Source: Lyngbya sp. CCAP 1446/10
GTDB lineage: Bacteria; Cyanobacteriota; Cyanobacteriia; Cyanobacteriales; Microcoleaceae
DNA length: 64,000 nucleotides
Assembly: GCF_026130175.1 (NCBI RefSeq)
Contig: NZ_JAIGNI010000018.1
Coordinates: 1 to 64,000, forward strand
Direction: 5' to 3'
How positions within the stretch are numbered: position 1 is the stretch's first letter; each line of letters starts with the position of its first letter. A program made the translations under genes and the position numbers. Below the pieces are notes generated by a model, which worked only from the letters and a program-made list of their open reading frames with translations, made no database searches and was not told the origin of the DNA. Of the stretch, positions 36,513 to 44,437 are shown one piece after another.

Positions 36513-37934
36513 TTACAACTGACCGAAACCTTTTTTAGGCTTGTTCTTTTTCTTTTTCTTCTGGCCGCCCATTCCCTGCATTCCCTGCATTCCTGGCATT
36601 CCTGGCATTCCGGGTAATCCTCCCATACCTGTAAAATTGCCTTGACTCATTTGCTGCATCATAGTACGCATTTTCTGGAAATCGCTGACGAGTTTTGTTA
36701 CGTCGTTTTCTGCGTAGCCGGCGCCTTTGCCGATGCGACGGCGACGGGATGGAGAACTTGCTAAAAGTTCGGGATTGCGGCGTTCTTCAATTGTCATCGA
36801 ATTAATCATGGCTTCGGTGCGTTTTAGCTGCACTTCTCCTTGCCGCATTTGTTCGTCTGAGAGTTTGTTCATCCCCGGAATCATTTTCATGATGCCGCCT
36901 AGGGAACCCATATTTTTTAACAGTCTGGTTTGCTTGAGAAAGTCGGTAAAGTCAAACTTTGCCGTGAGCATTTTCTCTTGCATTTTTTCGGCATCGGCGA
37001 TGTCGAATTCTTCTTGGGCTCTTTCTACTAGCGTCAAGACATCGCCCATGCCGAGTATTCTCGATGCCATGCGATCGGGATAAAATGGTTGCAATGCTTC
37101 CACTTTTTCGCCTACGCCGACAAATTTAATCGGCGCGCCGGATATTTGGCGAACTGATAAGGCTGCACCGCCGCGGCTGTCGCCGTCTAATTTGGTGAGG
37201 ATTGCACCGGTAATCCCGATTTGTTCGTGAAAGGTGCGGGTTAAATTTGCTGCTTCTTGGCCTGTCATGGCATCAACAACTAACAGCGTTTCGTGGGGTT
37301 GTACTGTTTGTTTGATGCGGGCCAATTCTGCCATCATTTCTTGGTCGATTTGCAGGCGGCCTGCTGTATCGACGATGATGGTATCTACGCCTAGTTGTTT
37401 GCCGTATTCGATGCCTTGGCGGGCAATTTCTACGGGGTCAGTATCAGTGCCTAATTCAAATACTGGTACGTCGATTTGTTTGCCGAGGGTGAGCAATTGG
37501 TCGATCGCCGCTGGTCGATAAATGTCAGTGGCGACTAGCAGTGCGGTAAGATTTTGCTTGCGGAGGTGCAGGGCTAGTTTGGCGGTGGCCGTGGTTTTTC
37601 CGGTTCCTTGCAAACCGGCCATCAGGATGACGGTGGGCCCGGATTCGGCGGTGGCGAGGGGTACGTTGGTTTCCCCCATGACGCGCACGAGTTCGTCGTG
37701 GACGATTTTGATGAATTGTTGGTCGGGACGGACGCCTGAAACGACCTCTGCCCCTTGTGCTTTGGCCGTTACCTCTCCGACGAAGTTTTTGACGACTTGG
37801 AGGTTGACATCGGCTTCCAGGAGGGCGCGGCGGACTTCTTTGATGGCGTCTTGGATGTTGGATTCGGAGATTTTATTCTGTCCGCGCAGTTTTTTCCAGG
37901 TGGATTCGAGTCGATCGGCAAGGGCTTCAAACAT
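36513..37934 (-). CDS. ffh: Signal recognition particle protein Ffh
   Basis: A 473-residue SRP54-type GTPase that binds signal sequences on ribosome-bound chains, with the 4.5S RNA and FtsY. The N domain is residues 1-85. The G domain has P-loop GLQGTGKTT near 109, DTAGRL near 191 and TKLDGDSRGGAAL near 246. The Met-rich M domain starts near 330 (KMIPGMNKLSDEQM). The C terminus ends in repeated GMPGMQGMQ and a lysine run (KKKKKNKPKKGFGQL). Start ATG 37934 gives the normal MFEALADRLE. Confidence 0.96.
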   Translation of the reverse strand: MFEALADRLESTWKKLRGQNKISESNIQDAIKEVRRALLEADVNLQVVKNFVGEVTAKAQGAEVVSGVRPDQQFIKIVHDELVRVMGETNVPLATAESGPTVILMAGLQGTGKTTATAKLALHLRKQNLTALLVATDIYRPAAIDQLLTLGKQIDVPVFELGTDTDPVEIARQGIEYGKQLGVDTIIVDTAGRLQIDQEMMAELARIKQTVQPHETLLVVDAMTGQEAANLTRTFHEQIGITGAILTKLDGDSRGGAALSVRQISGAPIKFVGVGEKVEALQPFYPDRMASRILGMGDVLTLVERAQEEFDIADAEKMQEKMLTAKFDFTDFLKQTRLLKNMGSLGGIMKMIPGMNKLSDEQMRQGEVQLKRTEAMINSMTIEERRNPELLASSPSRRRRIGKGAGYAENDVTKLVSDFQKMRTMMQQMSQGNFTGMGGLPGMPGMPGMQGMQGMGGQKKKKKNKPKKGFGQL

Positions 37935-38105
37935 AGGGATTTGTTGGCTAGTCAGTCTTTTTTATTTTAGGGCTAAATGGGGGTTTTTGGCCCCAAGTTT
38001 GGGGAAAGTTGGATTTTTGGGGTTTGAACCGCACATTAACGCGGATTAACGCTGATTGGTTTGGATGTTTTGTTATCTTATTTAAACAGTCGATCGCTTT
38101 TGCCG

Positions 38106-38525
38106 TTAGACAGGCTGCGATCGCGCTTCGAGAAACAAGCTAATATCGACTCTGAAAAACTCGGCGAGTTTTCGGGCTTCATCTCTTTCGATAGCCCTTC
38201 GATCGAGCATAATTTCCTCAACCGCTTTTTCCGTTCCCAAAAGGGGAATTAAGTCAGATTTATCTAAATCTCTCGCATCCATTAAATGTTGCAACATTGA
38301 AGCTGAATCCCCTGCGGTAATCGGATAATTTTCCGATTCAAATTTTTCGATGAGTGTGATCAAAAGCTCCAGAAATAGCTCTTCCTCCAGCGATCGCCCG
38401 GGGCGGTGTTCCAGTTCGCTAGCGAGAGCGATCGCGGCCTCGTTTTCTGCTTCATTTGCGATCGGTTTTGGTTGATATTTAACCAGTAAATCTGTATAAT
38501 ATTTGACATCAAAACTACGGATCAT
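38106..38525 (-). CDS. higA: HigA-type antitoxin
   Basis: Start ATG 38525 (MIRSFDVKYYTDLL) is preferred over 38546, as it overlaps the toxin gene by only 11 bp. The protein has 139 residues. The C-terminal XRE-like HTH spans about residues 75-125 (MLQHLMDARDLDKSDLIPLLGTEKAVEEIMLDRRAIERDEARKLAEFF pattern, shown here in outline). The N-terminal part (AENEAAIALASELEHRP) matches HigA proteins that neutralise HigB by binding it. It is encoded after the toxin, the usual higBA order. Confidence 0.85.
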   Translation of the reverse strand: MIRSFDVKYYTDLLVKYQPKPIANEAENEAAIALASELEHRPGRSLEEELFLELLITLIEKFESENYPITAGDSASMLQHLMDARDLDKSDLIPLLGTEKAVEEIMLDRRAIERDEARKLAEFFRVDISLFLEARSQPV

Positions 38526-38808
38526 TTTTCCACTCATCCTTATCATACTCAGCGTGAGTCAAAACATATTTGATGTAGGTTCTTTGAGAAGCGTAAACTA
38601 GATCGACTATCAAGCGATATCGATTTCCCTTAATATTAAATACAGTAAAATTTCCAACTGCCTCAGCTTTTGGATAAGTTTGCTGAACATCAATTAAGTT
38701 CTGCCATTGGGCTTTACTTGACACTCTATACCAGTCATAAAGTGCGTCGCAGGAATCCGCATGGCTTGCACAGAAATCTCGCAGAATTTTTCGGCTAATA
38801 ACACGCAT
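38515..38808 (-). CDS. higB: HigB-type mRNA interferase toxin
   Basis: A 97-residue RelE-superfamily toxin of the HigB group. It has RVISRKILRDFCASHADSCDALYDWY at the start, AVGNFTVFNIKGNRYRLIVDL in the core and KYVLTHAEYDKDEWKN at the end, all hallmarks of HigB. It cleaves mRNA on the ribosome and is held in check by the HigA gene overlapping its 3' end. Unlike the modules at 52.7-54.8 kb, this one looks intact. Such systems are usually autoregulated by HigA at the upstream promoter. Confidence 0.88.
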   Translation of the reverse strand: MRVISRKILRDFCASHADSCDALYDWYRVSSKAQWQNLIDVQQTYPKAEAVGNFTVFNIKGNRYRLIVDLVYASQRTYIKYVLTHAEYDKDEWKNDP

Positions 38809-39002
38809 TTTACCCTTTTTTTTGAATCTACACCAGATTTTTACGCACCGATCGCATTATAAACCTTTTTTAAGTGCGATCGCAACATTGTTAGATAGTA
38901 TTCCAGTTGATTGATATTTTTATTTTTAAACCGCTAATGTAGGCGCTTCGCCTTCCCGAATGGTACGCGGATTAACGCGCTTTGAGTTTGGATGTTTTGA
39001 AG

Positions 39003-40220
39003 TTATTTGATGTTAGTTTTTACATATTCTGCGATCGCCCGCTGAACACTAAACAACGTACAATCACCCTGTTGCACTTTGTCAATTAATAACCTCCGTC
39101 TCAAAGACTCCAAGGCTTTGAGGAATTCTGACGGCGATAATTCGAGATTCCTTGGCTTGTTTGAGATTTCCACTGTTGCGGTTTGATTTGCCAACCAGGA
39201 CATCACCTGTGTTTCTGGTTCCGACAATCGTTTAAAATGTTGGTGCAATAAATATTCTAAATCTCCTAAAACTAGGCTATCATAGGATAAGAAAGCCGAA
39301 ATATTGCCATCAAATAAATCTTGAATTATTGTCGCTACTATATTTAACCACAATGGATTGCCTCGGTAAAGCTCAGTCAATTCTGACCATTTTTCTGATT
39401 CAAGTAAACCTTTTTCTGTGAATATTTCTCGTGCTGATTCACCTAAACTATTTACTTGTAATGTTTGACAATTTTTCTCACAGCCTTCTAATGCTGCAAT
39501 TTCTCTGGGTTTTTCCCAACTGAGCAAAATTAAGCAACTGTTGTGAGATGATTCTGCTATTTGTTTGAAGAAAGTGCCATAATTTTCATAGCTTGGTTTG
39601 TAGTTTCCGGCTAGTTGTTGGCTGCTGAAGATTGTTTGGACATCATCGAGTACGATCAGACAGCGGCGCGATCGCAAGTATTCGATAATTGATGGTAACT
39701 CGGTTTGTGACCCATCGCCCAAGAATTTGATTAAGTCGGTTTCCAGTGCACTCAGCGGTGGAGAGTTGCGGAGGCTGCGCCAGATGATGCAGTCGAATTG
39801 GTGTTGAATTTGTTGGATTAGTTGGAGGGCGATCGCACTTTTGCCACTTCCAGCTAATCCTAAGATGGTGATGAGACGGGTGCGATCGGCTAACACCCAG
39901 TTTTCGAGGGTGGTGAGTTGGGATGTGCGATCGTAAAACGTGAGGATTTCCGGTGCGTCGCCTAAGTCGATGCGGGGCTGTTTTGTTGTTGGTTGCGGGT
40001 TTGGGGGAGTTGCGGGCGATTCCCTAGATTCACGGGCTTTCTTAGAACAAATATTAAGGTTATTATTAACTGTTACATTCTCACCAAGTTTTATATTATC
40101 GCCAACTACAGCTAATTGATAGTTATAAAAATTTCCATTTTCTAATATTGGTTTCAAACTAGCTTTAGTAATCTTTTCTCCCAATCCTTCAGAAAGTATT
40201 TTCCAGAGTAAAGCTCTCAA
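39003..40220 (-). CDS. NB-ARC-type STAND ATPase lacking the start of its N-terminal domain
   Basis: The frame starts at TTG 40220 inside a palindromic half-element. Its first residues (LLWKILSEGLGEKITKASLKPILEN) are the end of the same HTH domain found at 946-2301, so about 60 residues are missing. The P-loop is LGLAGSGKSAIALQLIQQI near residue 120, with a Walker B-like RCLIVLDDVQTIF near 185 and an NB-ARC helical part containing GNPLWLNIVATII. There is no WD40 or TPR effector. It is probably a decaying gene, though the ATPase itself is complete. Length 405 residues. Confidence 0.7.
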   Translation of the reverse strand: MRALLWKILSEGLGEKITKASLKPILENGNFYNYQLAVVGDNIKLGENVTVNNNLNICSKKARESRESPATPPNPQPTTKQPRIDLGDAPEILTFYDRTSQLTTLENWVLADRTRLITILGLAGSGKSAIALQLIQQIQHQFDCIIWRSLRNSPPLSALETDLIKFLGDGSQTELPSIIEYLRSRRCLIVLDDVQTIFSSQQLAGNYKPSYENYGTFFKQIAESSHNSCLILLSWEKPREIAALEGCEKNCQTLQVNSLGESAREIFTEKGLLESEKWSELTELYRGNPLWLNIVATIIQDLFDGNISAFLSYDSLVLGDLEYLLHQHFKRLSEPETQVMSWLANQTATVEISNKPRNLELSPSEFLKALESLRRRLLIDKVQQGDCTLFSVQRAIAEYVKTNIK

Positions 40221-40262
40221 AGTCCCCCTTGTTAAGGGGGCTTTAGGGGGATCTCCGGGGAC
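40218..40262. mobile_element. Half of a palindromic MITE-like core
   Basis: AAAGTCCCCCTTGTTAAGGG and onward to GGGGGATCTCC matches one half of the core found in the 57490-57674 and 23752-23886 elements. It lies exactly at the junction where the NB-ARC gene loses its N terminus and the DUF2283 gene ends, so it marks the break. Confidence 0.6.
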
Positions 40263-40542
40263 TAAATAGTGTTAACAATCGCCTATTGCTTTCTAGTTCA
40301 CACTTCATCAAAAGAGCCAGTTGATGAATGACACCAACCGAAGCATCTTCGACAATAATTTCTTTTAGTTGTTCCCCCAAAAGTAGCGAAGCATCAAGAA
40401 TTTCTAGTCCAGCCAGTTGACCGTCAGGACTATAATCAGCAATAATGTCTTCACTCAATTCTCGATTTTCCGCTGTTCCAGGTGCTAATGGCAGTAACTT
40501 AATGTAGAGAGCATCTACTTCTCGATCGTATAGTATTCTCAT
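40243..40542 (-). CDS. DUF2283 family protein
   Basis: A 99-residue protein. It has the DUF2283 pattern: ILYDREVDALYIKLLPL, then ENRELSEDIIADYSPDGQLAG, and LEILDASLLLGEQLKEIIVED. The last residues (SNRRLLTLFSPRRSP) are encoded by the palindromic half-element, so the natural C terminus was probably slightly different. The family is small, often lies next to toxin-antitoxin or relE-type genes, and has no known biochemical role. No recognisable partner is adjacent. Confidence 0.75.
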   Translation of the reverse strand: MRILYDREVDALYIKLLPLAPGTAENRELSEDIIADYSPDGQLAGLEILDASLLLGEQLKEIIVEDASVGVIHQLALLMKCELESNRRLLTLFSPRRSP

Positions 40543-40711
40543 GTTTTGAATCCTTTTAATTAGAGTAATAGACGTTGACTATTACTACTACAATTCTTTC
40601 CTGTGCTTCTGTGAAAATTGGCTTAACAGCTTTGTAAACGTAAAACTGTTGATTAACGGGAGATTGATTGTTAAAATCCAATTGAGCGCGGGCTGAAAAC
40701 TTACCTTGAGT

Positions 40712-42220
40712 TTACGACTTTTGCAATTGACCAATCAAATCTAATGCTTTCTGAGCATCTGCGGCCATCCCTTGAGCGCGAAATAAACGGGCGGCTTGCT
40801 GCAAATCTGCGATCGCCCCTGGCCGATCTCCCATTCTCACCAACGTAATGCCTCGATTAGCATAAGCCTTAGCATAACTGGGATTGAGTTGAATTGCTTG
40901 GGTGTAATCAGCTAAGGCAGAGCGATCGTTATTGATGCGAAAAAGTGCTAATCCTCGGTTAAAATAAGTGTTAGCGCGACCGGGATTTATTTGCAGCGCT
41001 TGATTGAAATCGTCGATCGCCCCTTTTTGATCGCCCAAGTCAGAAAGCGCTACGCCTCGGTTGTTGTAAGCCGCCGCAAAGTTTCGATCCTGACGGATGA
41101 CTTGAGTATAATCGGCGATCGCCCCCGGTTGATCGCCCATCGCCGACAAAACCAGTCCCCGATTGTAGTACGCATCGAGATAACTGCCATTTAGGGCGAT
41201 CGCCTTGCTATAATCAGCGAGACTTTTGGGAATTTCTCTCAAGTCAAAATACGCCAGTCCCCGATAGAAATAAGCTTCTACATAATCCGATTGAGTTTGA
41301 ATCGCTTTCGTAAAATCGGCCACAGCCCCCGGCGCATCTCCCTTATCAAACCGAGTTAAACCCCGAACATAATAAGTTTTAGCATCTTGGGGATTGTTCA
41401 GTTTCAGAGGTACATTAGCTGTGGGAGAGGTATTTATCAAAAGTGCCGATCGATTCAACCCAGCTTCCGATAATTTAGCGATAAAAGTGTTAATAGGAAT
41501 CGCTGAATTAAATCCTGTTTTAGTAATTGCTTTATTACCTATGAGGAATTTTTTGTCCGTATCTGTGACATCATCTAAATCCTGATCGCCCTGTCCGTGA
41601 ATCCCAACTACGCGCCCTTCTACATCAAATACCGGCCCCCCACTCATTCCCCCTTTGGTGACAGCGTTGTAGCGCAAAGTATAACCTTGTGGATGATTCG
41701 GGAGACGGCTGGTAACAAAGCCCGGTGAAAATTCAAAATTGCGATTGGTTCCGTACTTTTGTTCCAACATATTACCTGGATAGCCAAATACAAAAATTCC
41801 TGTACCAATTGCCGCTTGTTCGGAATCGCCTAAAGTTACAACAGGATAAGATTCTGCACTGTTAAATGTTACGACTGCTAAATCTGGAGCATTCTGGCCT
41901 TTCTGCAATAGTACACTTCTGGTTACTTGATAGTCTTTTCCAGCAGATGTGCGAATTGTATAAGTATCCTTAATATTAGCAACAACATGGTTAGATGTCA
42001 AAACTGTGTAAGTTGTGCCTTGTTTGGCAATAATAAATCCAGACCCGCCACCATGAAGTGTTGCATTAATTTGAACGGTGACAGATTCAGCTATTTTGGC
42101 AATTTCTGGCGAAGACATAGCGAAAATCGGTGCAGGCGCAAACATGACTATTCCTGCTACCGTTACTGTTCCTGCTAGGATGCTGGCGAGGGAATCAAAC
42201 CGCGAATAACTCCTATTCAT
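40712..42220 (-). CDS. Trypsin-like serine protease with TPR repeats
   Basis: A 502-residue protein. A signal or anchor at residues 10-35 is followed by a trypsin/HtrA-like protease domain to about residue 265. The triad is His in VLTSNHVVAN, Asp in APDLAVVTF and Ser in KGGMSGGPVFD. TPR repeats (YFNRGLALF, YNNRGVALSDLGDQKGAIDD and similar) run from about residue 280 to 490, roughly six units. There is no PDZ domain, unlike HtrA. It is probably periplasmic, with the TPRs for partner binding. The pattern recurs in cyanobacteria; the target is unknown. Confidence 0.85.
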   Translation of the reverse strand: MNRSYSRFDSLASILAGTVTVAGIVMFAPAPIFAMSSPEIAKIAESVTVQINATLHGGGSGFIIAKQGTTYTVLTSNHVVANIKDTYTIRTSAGKDYQVTRSVLLQKGQNAPDLAVVTFNSAESYPVVTLGDSEQAAIGTGIFVFGYPGNMLEQKYGTNRNFEFSPGFVTSRLPNHPQGYTLRYNAVTKGGMSGGPVFDVEGRVVGIHGQGDQDLDDVTDTDKKFLIGNKAITKTGFNSAIPINTFIAKLSEAGLNRSALLINTSPTANVPLKLNNPQDAKTYYVRGLTRFDKGDAPGAVADFTKAIQTQSDYVEAYFYRGLAYFDLREIPKSLADYSKAIALNGSYLDAYYNRGLVLSAMGDQPGAIADYTQVIRQDRNFAAAYNNRGVALSDLGDQKGAIDDFNQALQINPGRANTYFNRGLALFRINNDRSALADYTQAIQLNPSYAKAYANRGITLVRMGDRPGAIADLQQAARLFRAQGMAADAQKALDLIGQLQKS

Positions 42221-42410
42221 AGGTAATTGCTGAAGAGTGAGATTTTTTATACTGCCAATAGTATAGGGGAAAATGAAATGTCCGCAGGCTAGAAACGGTG
42301 GAGGTTTTTAGGTGATTTCGATTGTTATGACAATTCGTACAATTCGTACATTTTTGGCATTTCCGGCATTTCTGGCATAAGTGCGCCCTTCACTCACATC
42401 CTGCAAAATA

Positions 42411-43016
42411 TTAGCAACCTCGAACAGCATTCCGAAACAGTTTCAAAGCTTCTTTTTCCTCCGACATTTGCAAACACTGACTCAGCAATTCTATATCTAA
42501 ATCCGGCAACAACATACTCCGAGAAACTAACTCATAACCCTCCGATTTCAGTTGGTAAAGCGAAAATACTCCATTTTCCCAAAACCAAACTTCCGCAATG
42601 TTAAATCGCCGATAATATTCCAGCTTATTGATAGTTCCGCTGGTAAAAACAACTTCGATCGCCAAATCTGGCGTTTCCCGCTGCCGCCTATCTTCGCCAA
42701 AGTAATAAGATAAATCTGGTTCCTTACTGCTGCCTTTTGTTTCCCCTTGGAGTGTGGCGCTACCCGTCGGTCTAAAACTAATATCTCTTTCTAAAAAAAA
42801 CTGACCTAGCAGTAATGCCAGCAGGCATTTAATGGTTTCATGAGCTGGCGAAAGTGTCATAATCTCTACATATCCGTCCAGGTAAGACAAGCGAACACTG
42901 CGAGTATACTCTAGCAAGGAATCTAGAGCTTTAAACTGCTCCCAAGTCATCGACAGTGGCAAAAATAACCGCTGTTCTGGGAGTGCAGTTAATGGAGGGT
43001 GAATTTTAGCGATCAT
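42411..43016 (-). CDS. Uma2 family (PD-(D/E)XK-like) nuclease-fold protein
   Basis: A 201-residue protein of the Uma2 family, highly expanded in cyanobacteria. The fold core is EPDLSYYFGE near residue 95-105 followed by TPDLAIEVVFTSGTINKLEYYRRFNIAEVWFWE (shown in outline) near 112-145, supplying the D and E-x-V with later K. It starts TWEQFKALDSLLEYTRSVRLSYLDGYVEIM. It is predicted to be a nuclease-fold protein, but activity and target are not established. It stands alone. Confidence 0.85.
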   Translation of the reverse strand: MIAKIHPPLTALPEQRLFLPLSMTWEQFKALDSLLEYTRSVRLSYLDGYVEIMTLSPAHETIKCLLALLLGQFFLERDISFRPTGSATLQGETKGSSKEPDLSYYFGEDRRQRETPDLAIEVVFTSGTINKLEYYRRFNIAEVWFWENGVFSLYQLKSEGYELVSRSMLLPDLDIELLSQCLQMSEEKEALKLFRNAVRGC

Positions 43017-43177
43017 TTATATTTCCCCCTAATTTTAGTTGCTACTTCTAGATTAGCATGAAAAACGGCTAAAGGAATATTTCAATACATTAGCTCATCC
43101 TCAATATCTATAGGGACACGGCACTGCCATGTCCCCTACGCGGAACTAGCCCGCCCATCAAATCCGCCTACAAAAAA

Positions 43178-43957
43178 TTAAGCTAAAAACTGGAATTGAG
43201 TACCGTTAATTGCCAAAGCAAACGGACTTGCTTGCTCAAAGGAACCTAGAAGCTCAAAGTTATTCGTGTTTAAAACTATCCCCAAAATTTGTCCGTTTCT
43301 TCCGTTAAAAACTACCATGTCGTCGATAATTCCGTCGTTGTCGTAAGCGATCAGATTGTCGTCTGTGAAGAGGAGGTCTAATTCTGTTAAACCGTCTGTC
43401 AAACCGATACGATCGCCTTCGTCAAATTTAAAATCGGTAATGACATCGGCTCCATTGACTCCAAATTGTTCGTTGCTTCTAAGCACAAATATGTCAGCAC
43501 CAGGGCCTCCCGTCAGCACGTCAATTCCCCGATCGCCCACCAAGAAATCGTTGCCGTCATTGCCGTCTAAATCGTCGTCTCCTTGCCCTCCCCGCAGGAC
43601 ATCGTTTCCAGACCCTCCAAACATAACGTCGTTTCCCGCGTCGCCCCTAACTAAATCGTTGCCATCATTTCCATCCAGGCGATCGTTCTCTTTGCCGCCG
43701 TAAATGATATCATTTCCCTCGCCACCACCAATAACATCATCCCCATTATTTCCTAACAGCCGTTCGTTAGAATCCGACGAACCTGCTATCGTATCGTTGC
43801 CGTCCAAACCCCAAACTCCCCAGGGAAAAGACGATAAATTTCCCTCTTCTACGTCAATCTCATCTGGTGTAGCGAATCCCAAAAAACGTGGGCCACCGCC
43901 AGCAAATACAGGAAATCCAGTCAAATCACCGATGAGATTGTTAATCGTCAAAGCCAT
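43178..43957 (-). CDS. RTX-type calcium-binding repeat protein, fourth copy
   Basis: A 259-residue protein. Nonapeptide repeats run from about residue 65 to 160 (GNNGDDVIGGGEGNDIIYGG, then GDAGNDVMFGGSGNDVLRGG). A C-terminal domain starts at GADIFVLRSNEQ and includes DVITDFKFDEGDRIGL, like the DFxxxxDKI motif of the other copies. The N terminus (MALTINNLIGDLTGFPVFAGG) differs from the three copies at 1-4.5 kb, so it is a separate lineage, and the intergenic TCAGGT motif of that island is absent here. Confidence 0.85.
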   Translation of the reverse strand: MALTINNLIGDLTGFPVFAGGGPRFLGFATPDEIDVEEGNLSSFPWGVWGLDGNDTIAGSSDSNERLLGNNGDDVIGGGEGNDIIYGGKENDRLDGNDGNDLVRGDAGNDVMFGGSGNDVLRGGQGDDDLDGNDGNDFLVGDRGIDVLTGGPGADIFVLRSNEQFGVNGADVITDFKFDEGDRIGLTDGLTELDLLFTDDNLIAYDNDGIIDDMVVFNGRNGQILGIVLNTNNFELLGSFEQASPFALAINGTQFQFLA

Positions 43958-44437
43958 AATTATGTCCTTGCAAAAATGGTAATATTTACATTATATATTT
44001 TAATTAAATCATTGACAAATAGCAAGGCTATTTTATTTTGCCTTCCTTCGTTCAGCTCAATAATTGATTGCAATTTGCCAATTATCAATTACTAATTACA
44101 ATTTTAAATTGCCCAGGCTGTGCCTCGTTCAACCCAAAGCTGCTATTTTGCCGTGGAGTCAAATAGCATTAGTCGCTGACACTATCCGCTACGACTCACC
44201 GCCTATAATGGGTGTGACCCGTCATCTCGCAAACACGTTAATATCACCTATAACGTCGAGACTCAGAGGTTGTTTGTCAAGCAATGTAAAAGTTTAGGGA
44301 GCGATCGTCCGAGAATACGCCCAGTTTCCGAGACCCATACACAAACTTTACAAACAGGATCTGAGTTCTTTACATTCGCTCTAAATCGCCGTTCGCCCAT
44401 TTTGTAACAAAATCCACTGCTTTCAGGTGTTTTGCTT
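43958..44437. other. Intergenic stretch between divergent genes
   Basis: 480 bp between the RTX gene and the PAS/GAF-like gene, pointing apart. It is AT-rich near the RTX start. I see no gene or strong repeat, only HIP1-like sites and a GCGATCG near 44300. Confidence 0.45.
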
